Below are positions 17,575 through 24,827 of a DNA stretch of 28,816 nt, one piece after another (position 1 is the stretch's first letter; each line of letters opens with the position of its first letter). The DNA is from RGIG6307 sp964424345. Lineage in GTDB: Bacteria; Bacillota; Clostridia; Lachnospirales; Lachnospiraceae. Position numbers and translations under genes: made by a program. The stretch lies in NCBI GenBank assembly GCA_964424345.1, contig CAYRIK010000021.1, forward strand, positions 1 to 28,816, given 5' to 3'. The notes under the pieces are model-generated. The model saw only the letters and a list, made by a program, of their open reading frames with translations. It was not told where the DNA came from and did no database searches.

Positions 17575-18273
17575 TTACTCGCCTTTCACAATATTTAAAA
17601 CCTGCGACAGGTTTTGTATTTCATAATCTAATATCAAATTTGATGTATGTTCCATTCCTTTTGGATTGTACCAACAAGTTTTTATACCAACATTGACACC
17701 GCCCTGCATATCACTTGTTAAAGAATCTCCCACAATCAATATTTCTGTTGGTTCATAATTTCCTATTTCAGCCCACACTGCATCGAAAAATCCTGTCATT
17801 GGCTTTTCAATCCCAATCTCTTCTGAAATAAATATGCCATCAAATACCTGATCCAATTTGGAATTTTTTAACTTTCTTTCCTGTGCTTTTTTCGTTCCGT
17901 TTGTGACAGCATACTGTTTTACTTTGCCTTTTAATGCCAATAACACTTCCATTGCATTGTCTTCAAAACAGATGGTATTGCCTAACTGAAGCTGATATTC
18001 TTCATTGAAATCACTCGCCTTGCTCACATCCAGTCCGTATTTTTCAAAAAATTCAGCAAAACGGCCTACTAAAATCTGTGGTTTTGTCATTTCTCCTTTT
18101 TCCAATCGAATCCAATACTGACGATTGATTTTGGAATAATCCGCAAGCATATCATCTGTACACGTTCCCATACCGAAAATAGAAAAACATGCATGGATTG
18201 CTGCTTTTTCTGCTGCCAAAAAGTTCAATAATGTACCGTCTATGTCCCAAAGAATTACTTTGAACTGTTCCAT
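17575..18273 (-). CDS. HAD hydrolase, YjjG-type (noncanonical pyrimidine nucleotidase-like)
   Basis: HAD-superfamily phosphatase of 232 residues. Motif I is LWDIDGTLLNF with the nucleophilic Asp and the acid/base Asp two residues on, motif II is AVTNGT, the motif III lysine is in GIEKPMTGFFD, and motif IV is LIVGDSLTSDMQGG. The sequence around the cap and motif III matches YjjG, a house-cleaning nucleotidase acting on noncanonical pyrimidine nucleoside monophosphates. An alternative, suggested only by position, is a sugar-phosphate phosphatase working with the cytidylyltransferase two genes upstream. The start lies one base after the stop of the inositol-monophosphatase-like gene. Confidence 0.88.
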   Translation of the reverse strand: MEQFKVILWDIDGTLLNFLAAEKAAIHACFSIFGMGTCTDDMLADYSKINRQYWIRLEKGEMTKPQILVGRFAEFFEKYGLDVSKASDFNEEYQLQLGNTICFEDNAMEVLLALKGKVKQYAVTNGTKKAQERKLKNSKLDQVFDGIFISEEIGIEKPMTGFFDAVWAEIGNYEPTEILIVGDSLTSDMQGGVNVGIKTCWYNPKGMEHTSNLILDYEIQNLSQVLNIVKGE

Positions 18274-18274
18274 A

Positions 18275-19075
18275 TTACTGTTCTTCTCCTACCTTAATCA
18301 TAAAATTACGGATTGCCTCTAATACTTCTTCATGCACTACACCATTGCTGACAACTGCTCCATCAATATCTTTATCATATCTTTGTTCCTTGCCCCAAAG
18401 GTCTGTTACCTTTCCGCCAGCTTCCTCAACAATTACTTTTGCTGCTGCTACATCGCAATTTTTTGTAGCAGGAAAAATAGAAAAATTAAAATCACCGCTT
18501 GCAACACAAGAAAATGCACGAATTGCACTTCCGATACATACAAAATTGATTTTATTTCCTAATTCCTTAACTACATCATATACGTTGTAACCTAAGTTGT
18601 TCATCATATCATAATTTGCAAAACTGCGGACATCATCCAAAGCAAAATCGTTTACACAGATTTTCTCTCCATTACGATAAGCACCTTCTCCTTTTACTGC
18701 ACTAAACATACTATTTGTGTATACATCATAAATAACACCAATCTCAGGTACTCCATCTACTACCAATGCCAAAGAAAATACTGCTACTGGAATATGTCTG
18801 GCATACATTGCTGTTCCATCTACCGGATCACATACCCATACATATTCGCTGTCACCGAATTTTTCTTCTTCTCCATCTACAGAATGCTCTGGAAACTCCT
18901 CTTTCACGCGCTGAATCAAATAAGAATTGATTTCCTTATCAGCTAATGTAACAATCGTTCTGTCCCCTTTATAACTCGCACCATTGTTGCTGTAAAAATA
19001 TTTTTCCATGATTTTACCTGCTTCAAGAGCAATCTCTTTTGCAAATGCTAAATATTTCTGCTGTGTCGTTGTCAT
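18275..19075 (-). CDS. Inositol monophosphatase family protein
   Basis: Mg-dependent sugar-phosphate phosphatase of the IMPase/CysQ/FBPase fold, 266 residues. The metal-binding motifs are visible: VTLADKEIN, the VDGEEEKFG motif, CDPVDGT (the DPxDGT signature) and NCDVAAAKVIVEEAGG in place of the usual WDxAAG, with the Asp retained. The family includes inositol-, fructose-1,6-bis- and 3'-phosphoadenosine phosphatases. Here it lies between a CMP-sugar synthetase and a HAD phosphatase (12 and 1 bases apart), so a sugar-phosphate substrate is a reasonable inference. AGGA lies four bases before the ATG. Confidence 0.9.
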   Translation of the reverse strand: MTTTQQKYLAFAKEIALEAGKIMEKYFYSNNGASYKGDRTIVTLADKEINSYLIQRVKEEFPEHSVDGEEEKFGDSEYVWVCDPVDGTAMYARHIPVAVFSLALVVDGVPEIGVIYDVYTNSMFSAVKGEGAYRNGEKICVNDFALDDVRSFANYDMMNNLGYNVYDVVKELGNKINFVCIGSAIRAFSCVASGDFNFSIFPATKNCDVAAAKVIVEEAGGKVTDLWGKEQRYDKDIDGAVVSNGVVHEEVLEAIRNFMIKVGEEQ

Positions 19076-19087
19076 AATTTCCTGCCT

Positions 19088-19798
19088 TTATTTTTCTAAT
19101 ATTTCACTATCTAATGTGTGTAAAATATTCCACTTCATCTCTGCAATCTTCCAGTCAGTTTCATTATCAATATCCTGCACTTCTAATTCAGAAAGAACGA
19201 GTGGTAAAATATTGCCTGTCCAAAAGCTCTGACTTTCTTTGTACTGTGCTGTCTTAAAACAATAGAACTGGCCTGCATCATGATAATGAGGTTCTAAGTC
19301 CTGAGAACGTGCATACATATATTCAGGCTGATGACATACAAGATGTCCATCTTTTATCACAACAGCTCTCTGTGGTGGGAAGGAAAATGCTACTACTGGA
19401 AATACCTTTTCTGCATCTGATTCCATTAATGTATTCATCGCATCTTTCAAACGCTCTGCACTTACAAATGGTGCTGTTGGATATAAACAACAAAATGCAT
19501 CAAATACTTTTCCACGTTTCTCATACTCAGAAAGTACCTCTAATAACACATCGTTTGTTGTTGCAAAATCATTAGATGTCGCCTCTGAACGATAAAAAGG
19601 TACGGTTGCACCGTACTGCATCGCTACCTCAGCAATTTCTTTATCATCTGTAGAAACCATAACCTCGTCAAATACACCTGACTGCAATGCAGCTTCTATA
19701 GAATATGCGATAATTGGTTTTCCGCAAAATTCTTTGATATTTTTACGAGGAATTCTCTTGCTGCCTCCTCTGGCAGTTATAATTGCTAAACGTTTCAT
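19088..19798 (-). CDS. pseF: Acylneuraminate/pseudaminic acid cytidylyltransferase-like protein
   Basis: Activates a nonulosonic acid with CTP to a CMP-sugar. The N-terminus carries the CMP-sugar synthetase signature ITARGGSKRIPRKNIK, followed by GKPIIAYSIEAA, VSTDDKEIAEVA, YPTAPF and HDAGQFYCF, the last typical of pseudaminic acid cytidylyltransferases (PseF). The frame is open 40 codons further upstream, but the family starts at MKRLAIITARGG, so the ATG at 19798 is chosen, giving 236 residues of normal size. The promoter at 19843-19871 would lie within that longer reading, which supports the shorter start. No other pseudaminic or sialic acid synthesis gene is in the window. First gene of the long minus-strand run. 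Confidence 0.85.
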   Translation of the reverse strand: MKRLAIITARGGSKRIPRKNIKEFCGKPIIAYSIEAALQSGVFDEVMVSTDDKEIAEVAMQYGATVPFYRSEATSNDFATTNDVLLEVLSEYEKRGKVFDAFCCLYPTAPFVSAERLKDAMNTLMESDAEKVFPVVAFSFPPQRAVVIKDGHLVCHQPEYMYARSQDLEPHYHDAGQFYCFKTAQYKESQSFWTGNILPLVLSELEVQDIDNETDWKIAEMKWNILHTLDSEILEK

Positions 19799-19842
19799 AA
19801 CCTTTACTCTTTTCCTAATTTTATGTATTGTAAAACACTTAC

Positions 19843-19871
19843 AGTATACAACAAATCCTTTCGTCCCACAA
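19843..19871 (-). promoter_or_regulatory. Candidate promoter for the pseF-led gene run
   Basis: TTGTGG (19871-19866), 17 bases, TATACT (19848-19843) on the minus strand. The -35 box is weak but the -10 box is good and sits in the same ten-base context (ACAGTATACA on the plus strand) as the HtrA-operon -10 box. Transcription would begin near 19836, about 38 bases before pseF. Confidence 0.55.
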
Positions 19872-19975
19872 CAACAAAGTCCACTTGCACCTTTTATCAA
19901 CGTCCGCTTGCCAATCAACTTCCTATATTCCTCACATATAAGAGGCTTGCTCCACTTTGCTGAGCCGAGCGTTTT

Positions 19976-20010
19976 TATATACCAAGAAATGAGTAATTTC
20001 CTAGTATATA
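19976..20010 (-). repeat. 15-bp inverted repeat next to the ABC-operon terminator
   Basis: Arms 19976-19990 and 19996-20010 flank the loop GAGTA. As minus-strand RNA all 15 positions pair, two as G-U; as plus-strand RNA two positions would be C-A mismatches, so selection seems to act on the minus transcript. No U run follows it, so it is not a terminator by itself. The rest of the 19849-20009 spacer holds no recognised feature apart from the pseF promoter. Confidence 0.6.
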
Positions 20011-20043
20011 AAAAAGAGCAGTGAACATTTCATTCACCACTCT
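20009..20043 (-). terminator. Intrinsic terminator of the amino acid ABC importer operon
   Basis: An 11-bp stem (20043-20033 with 20025-20015), loop of seven bases, two G-U pairs on the minus strand, followed by a run of T residues (20014-20010). It begins 12 bases after the ATPase stop codon. Confidence 0.85.
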
Positions 20044-20054
20044 TCGTCTTCTTA

Positions 20055-20816
20055 TTATTTTTGTTCTAATTTACCTAAAAATTCCTGCATACGAGGGTTA
20101 TCAGACTCAAACACTTCTTTTGGTGTTCCTTCTTCCACGATGACGCCATGCTCCATAAAGATAATATGGTCTGCCACATTTTTTGCAAAATTCATTTCGT
20201 GTGTAACAATCACCATTGTCATATGCTCTGCTGCCAAGTCTTTGATAACCTTTAAGATTTCTCCTGTCAGCTCTGGATCTAATGCGGAAGTTGGCTCATC
20301 AAAGAATAAAATCTTTGGATTTAATGCCAACGCTCTTGCAATAGAAACACGTTGCTGCTGACCGCCTGATAACTGGAACGGATATTGTTTTTCTTTCTGC
20401 TCTAAGCCCATCTTTTTCAACAATGCTCTTGCAGTCTGCTCCACTTCAGTTTTATCACGCTTTTGCACTTTTAATGGTGCATGACATATATTTTTCATTA
20501 CAGAAAAATGTGGAAACAGATTAAAATTCTGAAATACCAGACCAAAATACGTCTGAATTTTTTTCAATACTTCCGGCTTTGCATACACTGCATTTCCATG
20601 TTCATCATTCCAAGCTGCCTTTTCTCCACAATAGCTCAACTCTCCGCCGTCCATTTTTTCTAACATCGTTGCACAACGAAGTAATGTTGACTTACCGGAA
20701 CCACTCGGACCAATGATTGCTACTACTTCTCCTTCTTTTACTTTCAGAGAAATATCTTTTAAAACCTCTACGTCCTCAAACTGTTTGCGAACATGATTCA
20801 TTTCTAATAAATACAT
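20055..20816 (-). CDS. Polar amino acid ABC transporter, ATP-binding protein
   Basis: Cytoplasmic ATPase of a three-part importer, 253 residues. It has Walker A GPSGSGKSTLL, the Q-loop in LVFQNFNLFPHFSV, the ABC signature LSGGQQQRVSIARALA, Walker B ILFFDEPTSALDPE, and the switch histidine in MVIVTHEMNFA. These are the exact motifs of the GlnQ/HisP subfamily that energises polar amino acid uptake. A GGGAG site precedes the ATG by about six bases; the permease gene ends 15 bases upstream and a terminator follows. The substrate is set by the binding protein. Confidence 0.96.
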   Translation of the reverse strand: MYLLEMNHVRKQFEDVEVLKDISLKVKEGEVVAIIGPSGSGKSTLLRCATMLEKMDGGELSYCGEKAAWNDEHGNAVYAKPEVLKKIQTYFGLVFQNFNLFPHFSVMKNICHAPLKVQKRDKTEVEQTARALLKKMGLEQKEKQYPFQLSGGQQQRVSIARALALNPKILFFDEPTSALDPELTGEILKVIKDLAAEHMTMVIVTHEMNFAKNVADHIIFMEHGVIVEEGTPKEVFESDNPRMQEFLGKLEQK

Positions 20817-20831
20817 AATTTTCTCCCTAAC

Positions 20832-21518
20832 CTATCGATAATAAGCCAGTTTCTTTTCCAGCTTTTCAAACGTAACTGCAACAATCAAGTTAAATATGTA
20901 ATAGAAAATACCCGCTACTACAAACGGCATCATGCTCGTTTCTGCTGCTGCAATCTGTTTTGTTAAAGAGAACATCTCAATAACAGAAAGTGTATATGCC
21001 AAAGAAGTATCTTTTACTAATGTAATTGTTTCATTTGCTACTGGAGGTACTACACGCTTTACTACCTGTGGCAAAATGATATATATAAAAGTCTGTACTT
21101 TATTATATCCTAATAATTTTGCTGCTTCATACTGTCCTACTGGAATCGCTTCAATCCCTGCTCGATAAATCTCTGCAAAATAGGCTGCATAATTAATGAT
21201 AAATCCAACTAATACAGCTGTCATTTTATAACTGGAACTGATTTTCATGCCAAACATAAAGAACGGTCCAAAGTAAATGACCAATAACTGAAGCATCAAT
21301 GGTGTGCCTCGCATAATGGAAATAAACACTTTGGTAGGAAATCGAATAATCATATGCTTAGACATGCGTCCAAATGCTATTACAAGACCAAGTATCAGCG
21401 AAAAAATCAATGTACAAAAGAAGATTTCCACAGATACCAACATTCCTTCCGATAATCTGGAACACATCTGTATAAAATATTCTATAAAATTTACTATCTT
21501 ATCTATAATCTCAACCAA
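20832..21518 (-). CDS. Polar amino acid ABC transporter, permease (TTG start)
   Basis: Inner-membrane subunit of the HisM/GlnP type, 228 residues with about five hydrophobic helices. The EAA coupling loop is clear: AIPVGQYEAAKLLGYNKVQTFIYIILPQ in outline (key residues EAA...G.........LPQ), and RGTPLMLQL is the family motif. The frame opens with TTG at 21518, which has GGAGAAACATT in front (GGAG seven bases away). The only nearby ATG upstream is out of frame and the next in-frame ATG would remove the first helix, so TTG is the probable start. It lies 24 bases after the binding protein gene. Confidence 0.93.
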   Translation of the reverse strand: MVEIIDKIVNFIEYFIQMCSRLSEGMLVSVEIFFCTLIFSLILGLVIAFGRMSKHMIIRFPTKVFISIMRGTPLMLQLLVIYFGPFFMFGMKISSSYKMTAVLVGFIINYAAYFAEIYRAGIEAIPVGQYEAAKLLGYNKVQTFIYIILPQVVKRVVPPVANETITLVKDTSLAYTLSVIEMFSLTKQIAAAETSMMPFVVAGIFYYIFNLIVAVTFEKLEKKLAYYR

Positions 21519-21542
21519 AATGTTTCTCCATTCTATTCTCTC

Positions 21543-22388
21543 TTATTTGCCAAGACAAACGCTGTCTTCTAATCCCCATTCTTCTGCAATCTGAGCAAAT
21601 GTACCATCTGCTACCATTTCATCTAATGCATCCTGTACTGCATTTCGTAATGTTTCATTACCAAGTTTAAATCCAACTGCATACTGTTCAGAAGAAATAG
21701 TTTCCTCTAAGATTACAAACTTGTCACCTCTTGATGCAATCTGATATTTTGCTACGCCAATATCCATAGCAACTGCATCTGCTGCACCAGCTTCCATATT
21801 TAAGAAAGCTGTATTATATTCTGGAACCTGCTGTAATTCAGCAAAACTATTTTTTACTGCTGTCAGCTCTTTATTTTCTGTATCTTCTAATGCATATAAT
21901 GCACTGGAATCTGCCTGTACAAGCACTACCTTACCTGCTAAATCTTCAAATGTTTTGATATCACTGTCTGCTGCTACTACAAACACCTGAGAATTATCTA
22001 CATATGGCTCGCTCCATGTATACACATCTTCACGTCCATTCATTGTGAAACCATTCCAGATACAATCAATCGCACCAGAATTTAATTCCATATCTTTTGC
22101 TTCCCAGTCAATCGGAGTTTTTACCAATTCCCAGCCATTTCTTTCACAAACCTCTTCTGCCAGATCAAGGTCAAATCCAACATATTCATTTGTTTCACTA
22201 TCAATATATCCATATGGTGGGAAAGAAGCATCAAAACCTAATACAAACTGCTGTTTTGTTTCTGTTGTCGCTGCTGTTTCACTATTTTTACTTGCACTGG
22301 AAGCATCTGTATTTGCTTTTGTACTGCCGCAAGCAGCCATAGATAACATCATCACACCTGTAAGTCCTAAAGCTAATAATTTTTTCAT
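21543..22388 (-). CDS. Polar amino acid ABC transporter, substrate-binding lipoprotein
   Basis: Extracellular solute-binding protein, family 3, 281 residues. It has a lipoprotein signal (MKKLLALGLTGVMMLSMAAC) with the modified cysteine at position 20, a Ser/Thr/Ala-rich linker, and a two-lobed binding fold with FDASFPPYGYI, VGFDLDLAEEV, the MNGREDVYTWSEPY segment that usually contacts the amino acid, and GAADAVAMDIGVA. The family binds glutamine, glutamate, cystine, His/Arg/Lys and similar solutes; the exact ligand cannot be read from sequence. The AGGAGG site and a promoter with a perfect -35 box make this the first gene of its operon. Confidence 0.95.
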   Translation of the reverse strand: MKKLLALGLTGVMMLSMAACGSTKANTDASSASKNSETAATTETKQQFVLGFDASFPPYGYIDSETNEYVGFDLDLAEEVCERNGWELVKTPIDWEAKDMELNSGAIDCIWNGFTMNGREDVYTWSEPYVDNSQVFVVAADSDIKTFEDLAGKVVLVQADSSALYALEDTENKELTAVKNSFAELQQVPEYNTAFLNMEAGAADAVAMDIGVAKYQIASRGDKFVILEETISSEQYAVGFKLGNETLRNAVQDALDEMVADGTFAQIAEEWGLEDSVCLGK

Positions 22389-22439
22389 AATAAAATCCTC
22401 CTGACTATCTTAACTGTCCTTTGCCTTTAATGCTTTATC

Positions 22440-22468
22440 ATATTAGCATACTAAAGTGACGATGTCAA
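22440..22468 (-). promoter_or_regulatory. Promoter of the amino acid ABC importer operon
   Basis: A perfect TTGACA (22468-22463), 17-base spacer and TAATAT (22445-22440) on the minus strand, with a predicted start near 22433 and a leader of about 45 bases. The -35 box lies 11 bases past the stop codon of the upstream membrane protein, with no terminator between. Confidence 0.8.
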
Positions 22469-22478
22469 CCACATATGT

Positions 22479-24176
22479 TTATTTTTTCCAATAATATCTC
22501 CAATATTTTCCGTCCGCATAATCTGTCGGCTGAAAATCATTAATAATCCACTGATAAATAAAGCTGTCTTCAGAGATAGATAAATCTCCATACCAACACT
22601 CTACCGCAACTACATTTGGATACTTATCTGGATTTTGTTCCCAATATGTCAGTAAGTTTTCATCAAACGTTGGAGTAGAAAGCGTAGAACTATTTGCAAT
22701 TACAACATCTTTGTACAAATATCCAATCGTATGTGTTCCAAAATCACTTCCTACCAATAAAAGTCTGTCACCTTCTTCGATATATTGATCCCACTCTTCC
22801 ATTGCCGTATTAACCGTATATGGTCCAATATATTCTGACATAATACCGACTGCCGGACCACTCTTTACAATTCCTTCAATATTAAGCACACTGCGTAAAT
22901 GATAGTACATCGGTCTTATTAAAAATGCACTTCTAAACAGAGAAAGTAATAAAAATGCAAAAATAAGACTATATTTTTTGTATGCTTTCTGGCAGCCAAC
23001 ATACTCATCGATGACTGCCTTAATTGGAATCAACGTTACGATGACTGCCAACAATAAATAATTGATTGTGTCTAATACAGTCAAATCGGTCAATGCCAAC
23101 ACTGCAAAAAAGCTGCATACGTTGATTGCCATTCCACAGTCATATACTCTTTTTTCTGCATCAGATAATAAGTGACGACCAAATCCACCCAATATAAACA
23201 TTGGAATGTAAATGACTAACTGCTCTGTACGACCTTTTACCAAAAGAGTGTATACCAAAAGTCCAACAAGCATCACAGCAAAATACAAATATAAGCTGCT
23301 CTGTACAACATCTTTTTTTGTATTTTTATGAACAAGCATACAATAGATTTTTCCTACTGCTGCACAAACCAATAATAATACAGCCAATGCTGCCATAACT
23401 TTTAACAAATCACTGCCATATACAAGAAATTTTTCTCCAATACCCTTTGTATGATATACGTCTCCTGTTAAAATAATTTCGCAGTTTGTCAAAAACAATT
23501 CTAAGCCGATTGTTACAACAAAATATCCAACATAAACGACTCCCTGTATAAAACAAGAGAGAGAAACAATCGCAATATCTTTCCATTTTTCTTTAGAATA
23601 TACAAAAAGTAATGCGACCACTGGAAAGAAAATAATAATACAAGACGGATAGGTGATGATTTCCAAGCACAAACATATACTTGCCAATATTAAATACGGC
23701 TTTTTCTTTGTTTCTAAATACCATAAAAGCATACAAAACAATGCCGTCTGAAACCAAAACTGCATATTTGCAAATTCAGCAATCGGCAAATCTTTTGGTG
23801 TAACTGCGAAAAACAGACAGCTCAATAAAAATGCCCATGTAGGCTCTATATATCGCTTTAATGTCTTATTCAGCAACAGTGCAAGCAATGCACGAATCAA
23901 TACACAACATGTCTGTACATACAATACAATGCCTGTCGTTGTCCCTGTGATTGCTAAATATATCTTCACCAATGCCGCACATAAAAATGCCGATGTCAGA
24001 TGTGACTCCCACATCTGCAAAAACATTTTATCGCCTTTGGCCATACGATATCCCATAACCAATGCATACTCTGCATCATAATCAAAATCTGTTAAAATCG
24101 TTTTTATCGATAATAAAATCAATGCCGCTATGACACTGATATATAGTTTCTTTTGGAAAGAAACCTCCTTTTTCAT
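22479..24176 (-). CDS. Polytopic membrane protein, GT-C glycosyltransferase-like
   Basis: A 565-residue integral membrane protein with roughly 12 hydrophobic helices and an extracytoplasmic C-terminal domain of about 130 residues. After the first helix comes an acidic, aromatic loop with DFDYDAEYALVMGYRMAKGD, which resembles the first external loop of GT-C enzymes such as ArnT and PMT, where Asp/Glu residues are catalytic. These enzymes transfer sugars from polyprenyl-phosphate carriers at the outer membrane face. No acceptor or donor can be predicted. The frame opens at a TTG at 24200, but AGGAGG lies inside that reading and six bases before the ATG at 24176, which is therefore the start. 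The gene is alone between a hairpin and the ABC importer promoter. Confidence 0.75.
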   Translation of the reverse strand: MKKEVSFQKKLYISVIAALILLSIKTILTDFDYDAEYALVMGYRMAKGDKMFLQMWESHLTSAFLCAALVKIYLAITGTTTGIVLYVQTCCVLIRALLALLLNKTLKRYIEPTWAFLLSCLFFAVTPKDLPIAEFANMQFWFQTALFCMLLWYLETKKKPYLILASICLCLEIITYPSCIIIFFPVVALLFVYSKEKWKDIAIVSLSCFIQGVVYVGYFVVTIGLELFLTNCEIILTGDVYHTKGIGEKFLVYGSDLLKVMAALAVLLLVCAAVGKIYCMLVHKNTKKDVVQSSLYLYFAVMLVGLLVYTLLVKGRTEQLVIYIPMFILGGFGRHLLSDAEKRVYDCGMAINVCSFFAVLALTDLTVLDTINYLLLAVIVTLIPIKAVIDEYVGCQKAYKKYSLIFAFLLLSLFRSAFLIRPMYYHLRSVLNIEGIVKSGPAVGIMSEYIGPYTVNTAMEEWDQYIEEGDRLLLVGSDFGTHTIGYLYKDVVIANSSTLSTPTFDENLLTYWEQNPDKYPNVVAVECWYGDLSISEDSFIYQWIINDFQPTDYADGKYWRYYWKK

Positions 24177-24191
24177 ACTACTCCTCCTTAT

Positions 24192-24233
24192 GGAATACAA
24201 AAAAGCTGTGTGAAAACAGCTTTTTTGTATTCC
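24192..24233. terminator. Perfect 18-bp hairpin with U tract, directly ahead of the GT-C-like gene
   Basis: Arms 24192-24209 and 24216-24233 are exact inverse complements around the loop GTGAAA. The inner stem AGCTGT/ACAGCT is flanked by A6 and T6, the form of a bidirectional intrinsic terminator. It lies 150 bases after the dehydratase small subunit gene, whose transcript it could end, but only 15 bases before the GT-C-like start codon, so it may also act as an attenuator for that gene. A TATTAT box (24248-24243) could start transcription at the base of the hairpin. Confidence 0.75.
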
Positions 24234-24254
24234 TATTCTTTTATAATATTCTGC

Positions 24255-24380
24255 CCTTCAAAAGCCATTTCTTTCTAGAAGAAAACTAAGTAAGCCTTTC
24301 TCGTTTAACAGCATCAATGTACCAAACATAAACGAGCTAACTCTGCATATTCCACAGTTATACAAACTAACTGCTTTTAG
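24255..24380 (-). other. Structured non-coding spacer downstream of the dehydratase genes
   Basis: No gene fits in this spacer. As minus-strand RNA it can form a 6-bp hairpin (24373-24368 with 24360-24355) and an 8-bp stem (24336-24329 with 24307-24300). The segment ending ...GCTGTTAAACGAGAAAGGC recalls the region before the right end of some IS200/IS605 (tnpB) elements, but this is from memory of similar sequences and weaker than the case at 26161-26250. Confidence 0.3.
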
Positions 24381-24383
24381 GAC

Positions 24384-24827
24384 TTAATCTACCACTACTG
24401 TACCGTCTTCTTTTACAGTAATCGTCATATCATCCTTTACATAGTCTAAAAATGCTTCTCCAAGAGAATCTACAACTGGCATTGTTACATCCTCTAACCA
24501 CACATCTGCAAGCACTGCACCGGCTGCTGCCAAAGAATCAATTGGTTCAGAAAACAGCATACAAGCTGGCTGACGCTTCATAGAGCAAGCACAATACAAT
24601 ACCAATCCGCCTGTTGTAGAGCCAATGGTCTTTGGCAGACACAACGCTTTTCCAGCCATCTCTTTGCCGTACAAATCAGGATTGTTCTGATCTCCGCAAG
24701 TTGCTTTTTTATCTCCAAACTGCAATGCCTTCTGAAAAGATGCCAATGTATTTAAACCACCATGAGAAACGACTGCTTTTGCTGTAATCGTTCCAGGTGC
24801 TACGATTCTGCCTTTAAATTCTTTCAT
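24384..24827 (-). CDS. Aconitase X swivel domain-containing small subunit (DUF126)
   Basis: Small subunit of a split aconitase-X (AcnX) dehydratase, 147 residues. It matches the swivel domain family: GRIVAPGTITAKAVVSHGGLN at the start in outline, the Gly/Ser loop LPKTIGSTTGGLVL that contributes substrate-binding serine/threonine residues, and the C-terminal DVTMPVVD strand. AcnX enzymes include cis-3-hydroxy-L-proline dehydratase in bacteria and mevalonate-5-phosphate dehydratase in archaea. Its ATG overlaps the stop of the large subunit by four bases, so the subunits are made together in one-to-one fashion. The specific substrate is unresolved. Confidence 0.88.
   Translation of the reverse strand: MKEFKGRIVAPGTITAKAVVSHGGLNTLASFQKALQFGDKKATCGDQNNPDLYGKEMAGKALCLPKTIGSTTGGLVLYCACSMKRQPACMLFSEPIDSLAAAGAVLADVWLEDVTMPVVDSLGEAFLDYVKDDMTITVKEDGTVVVD

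Noticed and set aside
19799..19918. 40-codon N-terminal extension of the cytidylyltransferase
   Set aside because: Family homology begins exactly at MKRLAIITARGG, and the extension spans the best promoter for the gene.
22045..22404. 119-codon plus-strand open frame opposite the binding protein gene
   Set aside because: The minus-strand lipoprotein gene has signal peptide, motifs, promoter and ribosome binding site; the opposite frame has none.
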